NCBI RefSeq assembly: GCF_946479965.1
Contig: NZ_CAMLHX010000009.1
Coordinates: 35,388 to 99,387 of the forward strand
Source of the DNA: an uncultured Mucilaginibacter sp.
GTDB taxonomy: Bacteria; Bacteroidota; Bacteroidia; Sphingobacteriales; Sphingobacteriaceae
Length of the DNA stretch: 64,000 bases
Reading direction: 5' to 3'
A model generated the notes under the pieces. The model was not told the DNA's origin, searched no databases, and was given only the letters and a program-made list of their open reading frames with translations. Of the stretch, positions 1-9,201 are shown piece after piece (the stretch's first letter is position 1; each line of letters begins with the position of its first letter). A program made the position numbers and the translations under genes.

Positions 1-2
1 AC

Positions 3-659
3 GCTTTTGTATTCTTCTTTATTTTTTCGCTGATGGGAGCACTGTCGGCAAAATACGATGATAGCTTTGTGCGAATTATTATGGGCGATAGTTATGTAGA
101 TATGACGGAGGCCAGCATTGCAAAGAACGACCCATTTGCGGTTTACAAACAGGAAAACGAGTTTTTGATGTGGCTGACTCTTGGTAGCAATAACGTTTAC
201 GTAGCGCTCAAAACGTTTGTTTGCGGCATATTTGCCTCGGTAGGCACAATATATATGCTGTTTGTAAACGGCATTGTGCTTGGATCCTTCCAGTATTTTT
301 TCTTTAGTAAAAATCTGGGCATGGCATCTGTTTTGGTTATATGGATACATGCCACCATTGAAATATCATCCATAATTATTGCAGGCGCGGCGGGGTTGGT
401 ATTGGGCAATTCTATACTTTTCCCGAAAACATTTTCACGCATTGAATCTTTGAAACGAGGCGCTAAAGACGGTATGAAAATAGCCATAGGCATTGTGCCT
501 TTGTTTATTGTTGCCGCCTTTTTAGAAAGCTTTATAACCCGCCATACCGAAATGCCAATGTGGTTAAGTGTGTCTATTCTGGCCTCTTCATTAATTTTTA
601 TTATCTGGTACGTAATTTTATATCCTAAAAAACTATCTAAACCTAAACACACTTACTAA
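3..659 (+). CDS. SpoIIM/DUF95-family integral membrane protein (5'-truncated by window edge)
   Basis: The frame is open from base 3 through the ATG at 33, and the visible ~218 residues are fewer than the 310-330 usual for the family, so the ATG at 33 is probably internal and the true start lies outside the window. At least four hydrophobic segments are visible. The stretch around WIHATIEIS followed by AGAAGLVLG, and a later LESFITRH, match the conserved core of the SpoIIM/DUF95 family. Despite the name there is no link to sporulation in Bacteroidota. The stop codon overlaps the next ATG (TAATG), so translation is probably coupled. It heads an operon with DUF4129, DUF4350, MoxR and DUF58 genes, and in related genomes an RDD-family membrane gene often lies just upstream (recalled). 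Molecular role unknown. Confidence 0.85.
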   Translation, partial: AFVFFFIFSLMGALSAKYDDSFVRIIMGDSYVDMTEASIAKNDPFAVYKQENEFLMWLTLGSNNVYVALKTFVCGIFASVGTIYMLFVNGIVLGSFQYFFFSKNLGMASVLVIWIHATIEISSIIIAGAAGLVLGNSILFPKTFSRIESLKRGAKDGMKIAIGIVPLFIVAAFLESFITRHTEMPMWLSVSILASSLIFIIWYVILYPKKLSKPKHTY

Positions 660-1546
660 TGAAACAACCCAATATTGAATTGGATAAGGTTCGCGACTTC
701 AGTGCGATCATCAATGATTCGTTTATGTTTTTGCGGCAAAACTTTAAGCCGCTGCTACGCAGCTTTTTTACCTTTTGTGGGTTTTTTATTGTAGCATCAA
801 TTATTGCAAACATTGCTCATCAATTAAAAATGCATGAGTTTATGATCGAAAACGGCCTGCCTTCTCTCCCATCAACCCGAATTTCTAATTATTTTCAAAC
901 TTGGGGTATAGAGGCCGCGCTGTCTGTATTATTTATGTTGTTGAGCTATACCGCTATAGCTGTAACTGTGCTATCCTACATCACCATTTATAAGGAGAAG
1001 GGCAACGTAGCGCCTACAAACGAAGAAATATGGGGATATTTTAAATACTATTATTTGAAAATAATAGGCTGCGCGATACTTAACGCTATTATAGTATTTA
1101 TAGGAGCCGTATTCTGTTTCATTCCAGGGATATGGTTATATCCCATAATGGCGCTTACCGCGCCTATTATGATCATTGAAAACACCACCTATGGTTACGC
1201 GTTCAATCAAAGTTTCAGGTTGATAAAAGATAATTGGTGGGTAACGTTTGGGGCTATATTTATTATGGGTATAATAGTAGGGATATCCGGTGCTATAGTT
1301 AGCATACCAGCTGCATTATGGAGCCAGCTCTCAATATTACTCCACTTGCCCGGAGGCAAAATTGCGACTGTTCTGAGCAGTATATTAAGCCACGTGGCTT
1401 TGGTGTTTTATATATTACCTGTTGTCACTATCGCCCTTTGTTATTTCAGCCTTAACGAGCAAAGAGAAGGGACCGGCTTAATGGCAAGGATAAACCAGAT
1501 AGGCGAAAACAAAAACGACGATAACTTACCCGCGGAAGAGTATTAA
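659..1546 (+). CDS. Multi-pass membrane protein of the SpoIIM-MoxR operon
   Basis: A 295-residue protein with about six hydrophobic segments (roughly residues 35-60, 90-125, 135-180, 195-230 and 240-270) and a charged C-terminal tail. The block containing NQSFRLIKDNWWVTFGAIF resembles membrane proteins labelled glycerophosphodiester-phosphodiesterase membrane domain or YIP1-like, which have no catalytic residues. No motif assigns a function. Its ATG overlaps the stop of the preceding gene and one base separates it from the next gene, so it belongs to the same transcript. By position it is probably part of a membrane complex with the DUF4129 and DUF4350 proteins, which is inference only. Confidence 0.8.
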   Translation: MKQPNIELDKVRDFSAIINDSFMFLRQNFKPLLRSFFTFCGFFIVASIIANIAHQLKMHEFMIENGLPSLPSTRISNYFQTWGIEAALSVLFMLLSYTAIAVTVLSYITIYKEKGNVAPTNEEIWGYFKYYYLKIIGCAILNAIIVFIGAVFCFIPGIWLYPIMALTAPIMIIENTTYGYAFNQSFRLIKDNWWVTFGAIFIMGIIVGISGAIVSIPAALWSQLSILLHLPGGKIATVLSSILSHVALVFYILPVVTIALCYFSLNEQREGTGLMARINQIGENKNDDNLPAEEY

Positions 1547-1547
1547 A

Positions 1548-2270
1548 ATGCTTCGTTGTTTTTATATAACCGTAATATTTATAGCGATGCATACGGGCAT
1601 GGCTTTTTGCGCCAAACCTGAAAAGGTGGCAAAAAAGCCCCTGGTTGTAAGTTATGATAGCCTGGATGTCAGCAAAAGAGGTTTTGACCAACCCGCTATA
1701 GAAAAATACCGACAACAGGAAGAGTTTCAATATGATGATGCCTATGTGGGTGAATCGCTCTGGGACCGTTTTAAGAGATGGTTTTGGAGTTTATTTGACA
1801 ATACCGATACAAGCATACTTGGTACAGCAATACAATACCTATTAATAACTTTAGGAATTGGCGGCATTGTATTCCTTATTATGAAACTGGCGGGAGTTGA
1901 CCCCATTAAAGCAATAAGAGGAAATTCAGCTTCTGCCGCCTTACCTTACAGCGAATATTCAGAGAATATCCATGAAATTAATATGGATGATGAGCTTGAA
2001 AAAGCTGTTAACGTGCGCAATTACCGCCTTGCCGTGAGGTTGCTTTATTTAAAAAGTTTGAAGCAGCTAAATGACGCGGGTTTAATACATTGGGAAATTA
2101 ACAAAACCAACAGCGACTATAGCAACGAGCTGCAGGATTTTGACCAGCGGCTGGCGTTTAACCTGTTAACCCGTCAGTTTGAATATATATGGTACGGCGA
2201 ATTCAATATTGACGCGGATGTTTTTGGGCGGATAAGTAATTTGTTTAAAGATTTTAAAGTTAAGCGCTAA
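1548..2270 (+). CDS. DUF4129 domain-containing membrane protein
   Basis: A 240-residue protein with an N-terminal hydrophobic signal (about residues 1-22), an acidic periplasmic stretch, an aromatic amphipathic segment near residues 70-80 (WDRFKRWFWSLF), one membrane span near 97-118, and a cytoplasmic domain at about 150-240. In this last domain the pattern NYRLAVRLLYLKSLKQL followed by a Trp-rich end is the DUF4129 signature. DUF4129 proteins recur in operons encoding MoxR ATPases and DUF58 proteins; no biochemical function is established. The stop codon overlaps the start of the DUF4350 gene as TAATG. Confidence 0.85.
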   Translation: MLRCFYITVIFIAMHTGMAFCAKPEKVAKKPLVVSYDSLDVSKRGFDQPAIEKYRQQEEFQYDDAYVGESLWDRFKRWFWSLFDNTDTSILGTAIQYLLITLGIGGIVFLIMKLAGVDPIKAIRGNSASAALPYSEYSENIHEINMDDELEKAVNVRNYRLAVRLLYLKSLKQLNDAGLIHWEINKTNSDYSNELQDFDQRLAFNLLTRQFEYIWYGEFNIDADVFGRISNLFKDFKVKR

Positions 2271-3436
2271 TGAAGGACTTTAAGATCTATATAACAATAG
2301 GCAGTGTGTTGTTGATTATTTACCTGATAATTCAGTACAACAAACCCGCACCGGTTAACTGGCAGTCTACTCTGGCATCTGCTGATAAAATTCCGTTTGG
2401 CACATACGTACTTCGTAAACAATTGAATGACATTTTTCCGGATGCAAAGGTTAGCAACACCAATCAGTCTGTATATAATTTCTTCCGCAGGCAGATAAAA
2501 CCGGGCAACTATATTATCGCCGCAAAATCGGTCAATATATCTAAGGCTGATTTTGAGCAGATGGTGAAGTATATAAAAGCGGGCAATAACATTTTCATCA
2601 CTGCTTTCAGCTGGAATGGCGCAATTGCCAATAAGCTAAAGTTAAGCACAGCAATTGAGGACGATGCTGCTAAAACAGCAATTAACTTTGCCAATAAAAA
2701 GCTAAGACAATCACACTATTATAAGTTTGATAAGGATATAAGCGCCCAGTATTTTGACAGTTACGATACGGCCAGGGCAACTATAATCAGCTTTAACAAA
2801 GCCGGCAAGGCCAACTACCTGCGTTACCGTTTTGGCGAGGGTAGCTTATTGCTTTGCGCCAACCCGGAGCTTTTTACCAACTACAGTTTGCTAACATCGC
2901 AAGGAGCAGATTACGCGTCAAAAGCGCTGTCGTATCTCCCCGCTCACGACAATATTTACTGGGACCAGTATCAAAATCATGATATTGAAATCGATGGTTC
3001 GCCTTTAAGGGTTTTCTTTAAAAGCCCGGCATTACAATGGGCCTATTATCTGAGTTTGTTTGGTTTAACCTTATTTGTTTTGTTTGAGATAAAAAGGCGG
3101 CAGCGCGTTATCCCAATAATTACGCCTTTAAAAAACACTACAGTTGATTTTGTTGAGGTTGTTGGAAAAGTTTATTACGAAAAACGCGATAACCTCAACA
3201 TCGCCCATAAAAAAATATTATACCTGCTTAGTTTTCTGCGCGAGCAATACCAACTTAAAACTACCAGCCTCGACAATGAATTTATTGAAAGCGTAGCATG
3301 GAAAACAGGCGCTGATACCGCTTTTGTGCAGGACCTTGTTGGCTACATTAACTACATTGCCCAGCAAAGCAACGTAACAGACAAAGAACTTATTGAATTG
3401 AACCACCTTATCGAGAAATTTTATCAAAAAATATGA
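2270..3436 (+). CDS. DUF4350 domain-containing membrane protein
   Basis: 388 residues, with a membrane anchor at about 5-22, a periplasmic domain with the DUF4350 pattern (PFGTYVLRKQLNDIFP near residue 42, then a region resembling the GldG/ABC-auxiliary fold), a second membrane span near 262-280 followed by a basic stretch (EIKRRQR), and a helical cytoplasmic tail. DUF4350 is the usual partner of DUF4129 and MoxR. The fold suggests ligand or protein binding rather than catalysis. The gene overlaps the MoxR start (ATGA), a sign of coupled translation. Confidence 0.82.
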   Translation: MKDFKIYITIGSVLLIIYLIIQYNKPAPVNWQSTLASADKIPFGTYVLRKQLNDIFPDAKVSNTNQSVYNFFRRQIKPGNYIIAAKSVNISKADFEQMVKYIKAGNNIFITAFSWNGAIANKLKLSTAIEDDAAKTAINFANKKLRQSHYYKFDKDISAQYFDSYDTARATIISFNKAGKANYLRYRFGEGSLLLCANPELFTNYSLLTSQGADYASKALSYLPAHDNIYWDQYQNHDIEIDGSPLRVFFKSPALQWAYYLSLFGLTLFVLFEIKRRQRVIPIITPLKNTTVDFVEVVGKVYYEKRDNLNIAHKKILYLLSFLREQYQLKTTSLDNEFIESVAWKTGADTAFVQDLVGYINYIAQQSNVTDKELIELNHLIEKFYQKI

Positions 3437-4419
3437 GCACCATGGACGATGAAATATTTGAACAAAGAACAGACTTAAGCAAACTGAGCAACGCGGTTGC
3501 GCAAATAAAAGAAGCCATAGGTCAAATTATAGTAGGGCAGCATGATACCATAGAGCTTATTATAGCTGGTATTTTAGCTGATGGGCACCTGCTTATTGAA
3601 GGAGTACCCGGCGTAGCCAAAACTTTAACCGCTAAGCTGATAGCCAAAACCATTAACGCGCAATACTCCCGTATTCAGTTTACGCCCGACCTGATGCCGT
3701 CGGACGTTTTAGGAACATCTATTTTTAGTCCGAAAAGTAACGCTTTTGAGTTTAAGCGTGGGCCCATTTTCGGGAACATTATCCTGATAGACGAGATCAA
3801 CCGCTCACCTGCCAAAACGCAGGCAGCGCTGTTTGAGGTGATGGAGGAACGGCAGGTAACCATTGACGGGCAAACCTACCCAATGCAGGAACCTTTTATA
3901 GTACTGGCCACACAAAACCCTATTGAACAGGAAGGCACCTACCGCCTGCCGGAGGCCCAGCTTGACCGCTTTTTGTTTAAAATTGAAGTGCGATATCCGA
4001 CGTTGGAAGATGAAATAGCTATACTTACGCAACAGCATCAGCAAACCCCTGCTGAGCAGTTGACCCACATAGCCCCCGTACTTTCTGTTGAAGACATTGT
4101 AGCCCTGCGTAAACAAGTTAAAGGCCTGCACGTTGAACCGAAACTGCTTGAATTTACCGCCAAAATAATACACGAAACCCGCAATAATAAATCTATTTAT
4201 CTGGGCGGTTCACCAAGAGCGTCGTTAGCTATTATTAACGCGTCAAAAGCATTGGCGGCTATAAAGGGGCGCGATTTTATTACGCCTGATGATATCATCG
4301 CTACAGCCATACCTGTATTAAGGCATCGTATCATGCTAACGCCCGAGAAAGAAATGGAAGGGCTTACGCCGGATGATGTTATCCATCAAATAATTAAAAA
4401 GATAGAAGTACCCAGATAA
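3433..4419 (+). CDS. MoxR-family AAA+ ATPase
   Basis: 328 residues with the complete MoxR layout: Walker A GVPGVAKT (57-64), Walker B IILIDEINR (116-124), a sensor region LATQNPIEQEGTYRLPEAQ (about 158-176), and a helical lid with the GGSPRAS sensor 2 at about 258-264. MoxR ATPases are chaperone-like and help assemble or activate protein complexes, usually through a partner carrying a von Willebrand A-type fold; the DUF58 product of the next gene is that expected partner. The start overlaps the upstream stop (ATGA); a second in-frame ATG three codons later is possible. Substrate unknown. Confidence 0.95.
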   Translation: MSTMDDEIFEQRTDLSKLSNAVAQIKEAIGQIIVGQHDTIELIIAGILADGHLLIEGVPGVAKTLTAKLIAKTINAQYSRIQFTPDLMPSDVLGTSIFSPKSNAFEFKRGPIFGNIILIDEINRSPAKTQAALFEVMEERQVTIDGQTYPMQEPFIVLATQNPIEQEGTYRLPEAQLDRFLFKIEVRYPTLEDEIAILTQQHQQTPAEQLTHIAPVLSVEDIVALRKQVKGLHVEPKLLEFTAKIIHETRNNKSIYLGGSPRASLAIINASKALAAIKGRDFITPDDIIATAIPVLRHRIMLTPEKEMEGLTPDDVIHQIIKKIEVPR

Positions 4420-4427
4420 ACTTAGGT

Positions 4428-5774
4428 GTGAAAAAATTCTTCAGCAGGTTTTATACTGATCTGTTTTTAACCAACAGATTGTTCATTGCCATTGCGGCTG
4501 CAGTGGTATTGTTTATGCTGTCGTTCTTTTTTCCGTGGCTGGGTGTAGTTCCGCAATTGTTTTTCTGGGCTTTTGTTGTTGTGCTTTTGGTGGATATTAT
4601 CCTATTGTATCGCACACCTAAAGGCGTATTTGCCCGCCGCCACGCACCCGAGCGGCTAAGCAATAACGACGACAACTTGCTTGGCGTATACATTGAAAAC
4701 AACTATCCTTTTGCTGTTAACGTGGGTATTATTGATGAGATCCCGTTTCAGTTTCAGAAACGCGACGTGTGGTTTAAGACCCATTTGCAACCGCGCGAAA
4801 ACAAAGTATTAAATTATATTCTGCAACCCCGCAAACGCGGTGAATATGATTTTGGCACTGTAAGGATATATGTAAGCTCTACGTTGGGCTTACTTACCCG
4901 CAGATACAATTTTGAGCAGGCTCAAATGCTGCCGGTTTACCCATCGTTTTTGCAAATGCGGAAGTACGAGCTGATGGCTATATCCAACCGCCTGAGTGAG
5001 TTCGGCATTAAAAAGATACGTCGGCTGGGGCACAGTCTTGAATTTGAGCAGGTGAAAAATTATGTGCCCGGCGATGATTACCGGGCCATCAACTGGAAGG
5101 CAACGGCAAGGCAAGGGAACTTAATGACGAACTCTTACACCGATGAAAAATCGCAGCATGTGTATTGTGTGATAGATAAATCGCGGGTGATGAAGATGCC
5201 GTTTGAGGGTCTGAGTTTATTGGATTACGCCATTAACGCCAGCCTTATCCTTTTAAATGTGGCTATGAAGAAAGAGGATAAGGCCGGCCTGATAACGATA
5301 GCAGAAAAAAAAGGAACGGTTGTGCCCGCCGATAAACGCGCCAGCCAGCTTAATAAAATAATGGAAGCCTTGTATAAAGAGAAGACGCGGTACCTGGAAA
5401 CCGACATGGGCCTGCTTTATACAACTATCCGCAGTGTATTAAAACAGCGCAGTCTGGTAGTTTTCTTTACCAATTTCGAAAGCTTGTCGGCGCTTAACCG
5501 CCAGCTGCCTTATTTAAAAAGGATAGCCAGGTTCCATTTGTTACTGGTTGTGTTTTTTGAAAATACGGAATTGAAAAAACTGAGCGAAGAACATGCGGAA
5601 GATGTAGAGGGTATTTACATAAAAACCATTGCCGAGAAAATGGCCTTTGATAAAAAGCTTATTGTAAAAGAACTTGCCAAACACGGCATTCAATCTATAT
5701 TGAGCGCGCCAAAAGATCTGAACGTTAATACTATAAACCGTTATCTTGAAATAAAGGCCAGGCAGAAATTATGA
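4428..5774 (+). CDS. DUF58 (vWA-like) membrane protein, MoxR partner
   Basis: Starts with GTG eight bases after the MoxR stop. Two membrane spans at about residues 17-58 precede a cytoplasmic part. The DUF58 core is plain at about 211-230 (YVPGDDYRAINWKATARQG), followed by a vWA-like segment with VYCVIDKSRVM and later VVFFTNFES. In the family, DUF58 proteins are paired with MoxR ATPases. It closes the operon: the next gene is on the opposite strand and its stop is adjacent. Envelope homeostasis is a plausible role but is only inferred from the many membrane partners. Confidence 0.92.
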   Translation: MKKFFSRFYTDLFLTNRLFIAIAAAVVLFMLSFFFPWLGVVPQLFFWAFVVVLLVDIILLYRTPKGVFARRHAPERLSNNDDNLLGVYIENNYPFAVNVGIIDEIPFQFQKRDVWFKTHLQPRENKVLNYILQPRKRGEYDFGTVRIYVSSTLGLLTRRYNFEQAQMLPVYPSFLQMRKYELMAISNRLSEFGIKKIRRLGHSLEFEQVKNYVPGDDYRAINWKATARQGNLMTNSYTDEKSQHVYCVIDKSRVMKMPFEGLSLLDYAINASLILLNVAMKKEDKAGLITIAEKKGTVVPADKRASQLNKIMEALYKEKTRYLETDMGLLYTTIRSVLKQRSLVVFFTNFESLSALNRQLPYLKRIARFHLLLVVFFENTELKKLSEEHAEDVEGIYIKTIAEKMAFDKKLIVKELAKHGIQSILSAPKDLNVNTINRYLEIKARQKL

Positions 5775-6575
5775 TCAGGTGCCTAAAAGCTTTACACCTG
5801 CAGCCTTTAGCCCCTTAATAATATTTTCCTGGAGCTCCATCTTAGTGGTCAAAAAATCGGCCGGCTTTACCCAAACGTTTACCGCAAATCTGATCGAGTC
5901 GACCTCCAGGGATATGATGCCTACCCTTATAGCAGGGTTGTTCAATACAGCCTTACTGGCCTTAACGGTATCTAAAATTATTTGCTTTACCTGGTCAATA
6001 TCTACATTATAGCCAACCTTAACTTCAAAATCAAGCCTACGTTTACCTTCGCGGGTAACGTTTACTATTACCTCGTTAAATAGCTTGCCGTTGGGAATGA
6101 TAACCGTTTTGTTATCAGCCGTGAGGAGAACGGTATAAAATATCTGTATGGAAGTTACCTTGCCATCCTGACCTTGAGCAACGATGCTGTCGTCGAGCTC
6201 AAATGGTTTTAACAACAATATAAGTACGCCGCCTGCAAAATTTTGGAATGTTCCTGATAAGGCTAAACCTATAGCTACCGTCGCCCCGCCAAGTATTGTG
6301 CTAACATTAATAATATTGATTTGGTTTATTGCCAGTACAGATACGATGAGTAAAACGTATAGCGCTGTTAACGACAGACTAAGAAAAAACGGTTGCAAAG
6401 AAGAGTGAACTTTCCGCCTGCTCATCCGGCCACGCAAACGTGTGCCTGTAAACTTAATTATCCGTAGGCCTATTAATAAAACTATTAAGGATAAAATGAA
6501 TTTAATGCCGTGTTCTATTAGCCATCTATTGGCCTCGGCATAAAACGTGTGTAAATTGAAATCTTCTAGCTTCAT
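5775..6575 (-). CDS. Small-conductance mechanosensitive channel (MscS family)
   Basis: 266 residues, near the 286 of E. coli MscS. Three hydrophobic segments lie at about 20-42, 62-83 and 88-118; the third, pore-lining helix is rich in Gly and Ala (GGATVAIGLALSGTFQNFAGG), as is typical. The beta domain follows, with the conserved VTSIQIFYTVL and IPNGKLFNEVIVN stretches. The channel opens under membrane tension and releases solutes during osmotic downshift. It is convergent with the DUF58 gene and separated from groEL by 356 bp, so it is probably its own transcription unit. Confidence 0.95.
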   Translation of the reverse strand: MKLEDFNLHTFYAEANRWLIEHGIKFILSLIVLLIGLRIIKFTGTRLRGRMSRRKVHSSLQPFFLSLSLTALYVLLIVSVLAINQINIINVSTILGGATVAIGLALSGTFQNFAGGVLILLLKPFELDDSIVAQGQDGKVTSIQIFYTVLLTADNKTVIIPNGKLFNEVIVNVTREGKRRLDFEVKVGYNVDIDQVKQIILDTVKASKAVLNNPAIRVGIISLEVDSIRFAVNVWVKPADFLTTKMELQENIIKGLKAAGVKLLGT

Positions 6576-6600
6576 GATCGAAGCACGAAGTTAATGAAAA

Positions 6601-6702
6601 TTACCTTCCGTAAATAGTCACAAACAACTCGGGCACTTTAAACAGCACCCAGTCAACCAGCGTTGAGCGTACATGTCTTGTTGTTTGTGTTAAGCGTTTC
6701 AT
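6601..6702 (-). CDS. Possible small protein, 33 aa
   Basis: An ATG-initiated frame of 33 codons ending TAA, reading MKRLTQTTRHVRSTLVDW and continuing with a hydrophobic stretch VLFKVPELFVTIYGR. The basic N-terminus plus aromatic, hydrophobic C-terminus would suit a membrane-associated micropeptide. It is co-directional with the MscS gene, ending 25 bp upstream of it. Length alone is not significant and no homolog is recognised, so it may be chance. Confidence 0.3.
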   Translation of the reverse strand: MKRLTQTTRHVRSTLVDWVLFKVPELFVTIYGR

Positions 6703-6851
6703 ACTTAGATGTATTCAATTGTTGTGCCTCTTTTGGATATTTTAAATCCTGACACAAAAATAAGCGGCCCACTGGTCGTTTTTATAGAAAATTAATCATT
6801 TGATTAATGGATGACCGTCAGTTTACTCAGCGATGACTTTAACAATCGTAT

Positions 6852-6891
6852 TAAAAACAAAACCCCTGTATGCAATAACATACAGGGGTTT
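6852..6891 (-). terminator. Rho-independent terminator after groEL
   Basis: A perfect 13-bp stem, AAACCCCTGTATG paired with its complement, around a 6-base loop. On the minus strand it is followed by TTTTGTTTTTA. It lies about 40 bp beyond the groEL stop codon. Confidence 0.9.
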
Positions 6892-6931
6892 GTATTGTAT
6901 ATCCCTCCTTTAAAAAGAAGCGAGGGGGCTA

Positions 6932-8566
6932 TTACATCATGCCGCCCATACCGCCGCCGCCCATTGGCGGGCCACCGGCAGATGCTTCCTCAGGATCGTC
7001 AGCCAATACACACTCTGTTGTTAACAACATAGCGGCAATTGAAGCTGCATTTTCTAAAGCTATGCGGCTTACCTTAGTAGGGTCAATTACACCTGCGCCA
7101 ATCAAGTTTTCAAACTTGTCGGTACGTGCATTGTAACCAAAATCTGCGGTGCCTTCTTTTACTTTCTGTACAATGATAGAACCTTCAATACCTGCGTTCT
7201 CGCAGATCTGACGTAATGGTTCTTCAATAGCGCGACGGATGATCTGGATACCAGTATTCTCGTCTTCGTTTTCACCTTTAAGGTCTGCTAAAGCAGCAAC
7301 CGCACGGATGAAAGCTACACCACCACCTGCAACAATGCCTTCTTCAACAGCTGCACGGGTTGCGTGTAATGCGTCGTCTACACGGTCCTTTTTCTCTTTC
7401 ATTTCAACCTCTGATGCGGCACCGATATATAATACAGCAACACCGCCTGATAATTTAGCTAAACGCTCTTGCAATTTCTCTTTGTCATAATCAGAAGTTG
7501 TAGCTTCCATCGATACAGAGATCTCATTGATACGGCCTTTTATAGCAGCTGCATCACCTTTACCGTTAATAATGGTTGTATTGTCTTTATCGATAGATAT
7601 TTTTTCTGCCTGACCAAGGTCGCTCAGTTCAGCTGATTCTAATTTGATACCTTTCTCTTCAGATATAACAGTACCACCTGTTAAGATAGCAATGTCTTCA
7701 AGAATAGCTTTACGACGGTCACCAAAACCAGGAGCTTTAACAGCAGCTACCTTCAGTGAGCCGCGGATCTTGTTAACTACTAAAGTAGAAAGTGCTTCGC
7801 CTTCCAGATCTTCAGCTATAATTAACAATGGCTTGCCTGTTTGCACTTGTTTTTCAAGGATAGGAAGTATCTCTTTCATTGAAGAGATCTTCTTGTCGCA
7901 GATCAAGATATAAGGGCTTTCCAGTTCAGCTTCCATTTTGTCAGTATTAGTAACAAAATAAGCTGAAAGGTAACCGCGGTCAAACTGCATACCTTCTACT
8001 GTTTTAACTTCAGTTTCAGTACCTTTTGCTTCTTCAACAGTAATAACGCCTGCGGTACCAACCTTTTTCATCGCATCAGCAATCATTTCGCCAATCACCT
8101 CGTCGTTATTTGCTGATATAGACGCAACTTGTTTGATCTTGCTGAAATCATCACCAACATCTTGTTTTTGTCTTTTCAAATCGGCAACAACAACTTTAAC
8201 AGCTTTGTCAATACCACGTTTCAAATCCATTGGGTTTGCGCCTGCCGCTACGTTTTTAATACCCGCAGTTACAATAGCCTGCGCCAAAACAGTAGCGGTA
8301 GTGGTACCGTCACCAGCCTGATCTGCAGTTTTTGATGCTACTTCTTTCAGCATTTGAGCACCCATGTTCTCAATAGCGTCTTTTAGCTCAATTTCTTTTG
8401 CAACAGTTACACCGTCTTTAGTTACAGCAGGTGAACCGAACTTTTTATCAATAATTACGTGACGGCCTTTAGGACCCAAAGTAACTTTTACTGCATTAGC
8501 CAGAATATCTACGCCTCTTTTTAGCGCGTCTCTTGCTTCAACGTTATATTTAACTTGTTTTGACAT
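6932..8566 (-). CDS. groEL: Chaperonin GroEL (Hsp60)
   Basis: 544 residues, full length. The first residues and [11 protein letters not shown] near residue 86 (nucleotide-binding site) are canonical, as are the apical-domain segment around 190-370, the [12 protein letters not shown] hinge near residue 405, and the Gly-Met-rich tail GGGGMGGMM. It forms the double seven-membered ring that folds cytosolic proteins with ATP and GroES. It follows groES with a 99-bp gap containing an inverted tandem-repeat hairpin instead of a close junction. A strong terminator follows. No CIRCE operator is visible upstream of the operon. Confidence 0.99.
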   Translation of the reverse strand: MSKQVKYNVEARDALKRGVDILANAVKVTLGPKGRHVIIDKKFGSPAVTKDGVTVAKEIELKDAIENMGAQMLKEVASKTADQAGDGTTTATVLAQAIVTAGIKNVAAGANPMDLKRGIDKAVKVVVADLKRQKQDVGDDFSKIKQVASISANNDEVIGEMIADAMKKVGTAGVITVEEAKGTETEVKTVEGMQFDRGYLSAYFVTNTDKMEAELESPYILICDKKISSMKEILPILEKQVQTGKPLLIIAEDLEGEALSTLVVNKIRGSLKVAAVKAPGFGDRRKAILEDIAILTGGTVISEEKGIKLESAELSDLGQAEKISIDKDNTTIINGKGDAAAIKGRINEISVSMEATTSDYDKEKLQERLAKLSGGVAVLYIGAASEVEMKEKKDRVDDALHATRAAVEEGIVAGGGVAFIRAVAALADLKGENEDENTGIQIIRRAIEEPLRQICENAGIEGSIIVQKVKEGTADFGYNARTDKFENLIGAGVIDPTKVSRIALENAASIAAMLLTTECVLADDPEEASAGGPPMGGGGMGGMM

Positions 8567-8579
8567 GTTTATTTAATTT

Positions 8580-8665
8580 TTGAATTAATGATTTATTGAA
8601 TTACTGATTTTGGTATTGATAGATATGAATTCATTAATTCACTCCGTCAATAATTCAGTAATTAA
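8580..8665. repeat. Intercistronic hairpin of inverted short repeats (groES-groEL)
   Basis: The left arm (about 8580-8610) contains GAATTAATGA and TTGAATTACTGA. The right arm (about 8627-8665) contains the inverse forms TTCATTAATTCA and TCAATAATTCAGTAATTAA. The arms are imperfect tandem copies of a roughly 10-bp AT-rich unit, folded back on each other. The right arm runs up to the groES stop codon. Confidence 0.7.
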
Positions 8666-8959
8666 TTACAGAACTACGTAAATATCAGATTCTCTCATTA
8701 TCAGGTAATCCTTACCGTCAATGGTAATTTCCTGACCGGCAAATTTGCCATAAAGCACTTTATCGCCTTCTTTAACTGACAACGGAATTAAGTTACCGGT
8801 TTGTTCGGCATATTTGCCGGGGCCTGTGGCTACAACTGTACCGTGTTGGGGTTTTTCCTGAGCAGTTTCAGGAATGTAAATACCTGATGCTGTTTTGGTT
8901 TCGGCCGGAGCAGCTTCAACTACCACCCTGTCTCCGAGAGGTTTGATGTTTAATGACAT
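8666..8959 (-). CDS. groES: Co-chaperonin GroES (Hsp10)
   Basis: 97 residues, the standard length. The N-terminal IKPLGDRVVVEA strand, the mobile loop around residues 20-38 (ETKTASGIYIPETAQEKP) that docks on GroEL, and the YGKFAGQEITIDGKDYLIM roof region are all present. It caps the GroEL ring. It is the first gene of groES-groEL; the promoter should lie in the 242-bp gap upstream, which also holds a TGCCAA-N19-TTGGCA inverted repeat. Confidence 0.99.
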   Translation of the reverse strand: MSLNIKPLGDRVVVEAAPAETKTASGIYIPETAQEKPQHGTVVATGPGKYAEQTGNLIPLSVKEGDKVLYGKFAGQEITIDGKDYLIMRESDIYVVL

Positions 8960-9023
8960 AATGTATACTATTTTTTAGTTTATATAAAAGTTTTACTTCG
9001 TGCTTGCTTTTACACATCAATTA

Positions 9024-9054
9024 TGCCAAGCATCAAAAAAAATAAAAATTGGCA
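9024..9054. promoter_or_regulatory. Inverted repeat upstream of groES
   Basis: TGCCAA, a 19-base A-rich spacer, then TTGGCA, about 65-95 bp before the groES start. It does not match CIRCE (TTAGCACTC-N9-GAGTGCTAA). It could be a dyad operator or overlap the promoter; the short arms make chance possible. Confidence 0.35.
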
Positions 9055-9151
9055 CTATTGGCTGTTTTATTGTCAGTTTTATTCTATCAGGTTTTCAAGT
9101 ATGACTCAAGTTTTAACGCAGTGTGTCATCATGACAGTTATATGATATAAC

Positions 9152-9183
9152 AAAAAAAGGCTTTGGGGTTACCAAAGCCTTTT
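9152..9183 (-). terminator. Terminator after secG operon
   Basis: Stem AGGCTTTGG paired with CCAAAGCCT around a 5-base loop, flanked by an A run that reads as a T tract on the minus strand. It lies just past the secG stop. Confidence 0.9.
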
Positions 9184-9201
9184 ACTATGTTTTGATGAAA
9201 C

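Larger units (their letters stand above)
6576..6931. other. 356-bp gap upstream of the MscS gene
   Basis: Contains the groEL terminator at its right end (6852-6891), the MscS upstream region at its left end, and between them a possible 33-codon reading frame on the minus strand (6601-6702). A near-palindrome GGATATTTTAAATCC lies around 6737-6751. Nothing else is recognisable. Confidence 0.5.

Noticed and set aside
9024..9054. CIRCE (HrcA) operator before groES
   Set aside because: The dyad is TGCCAA/TTGGCA and does not match CIRCE.
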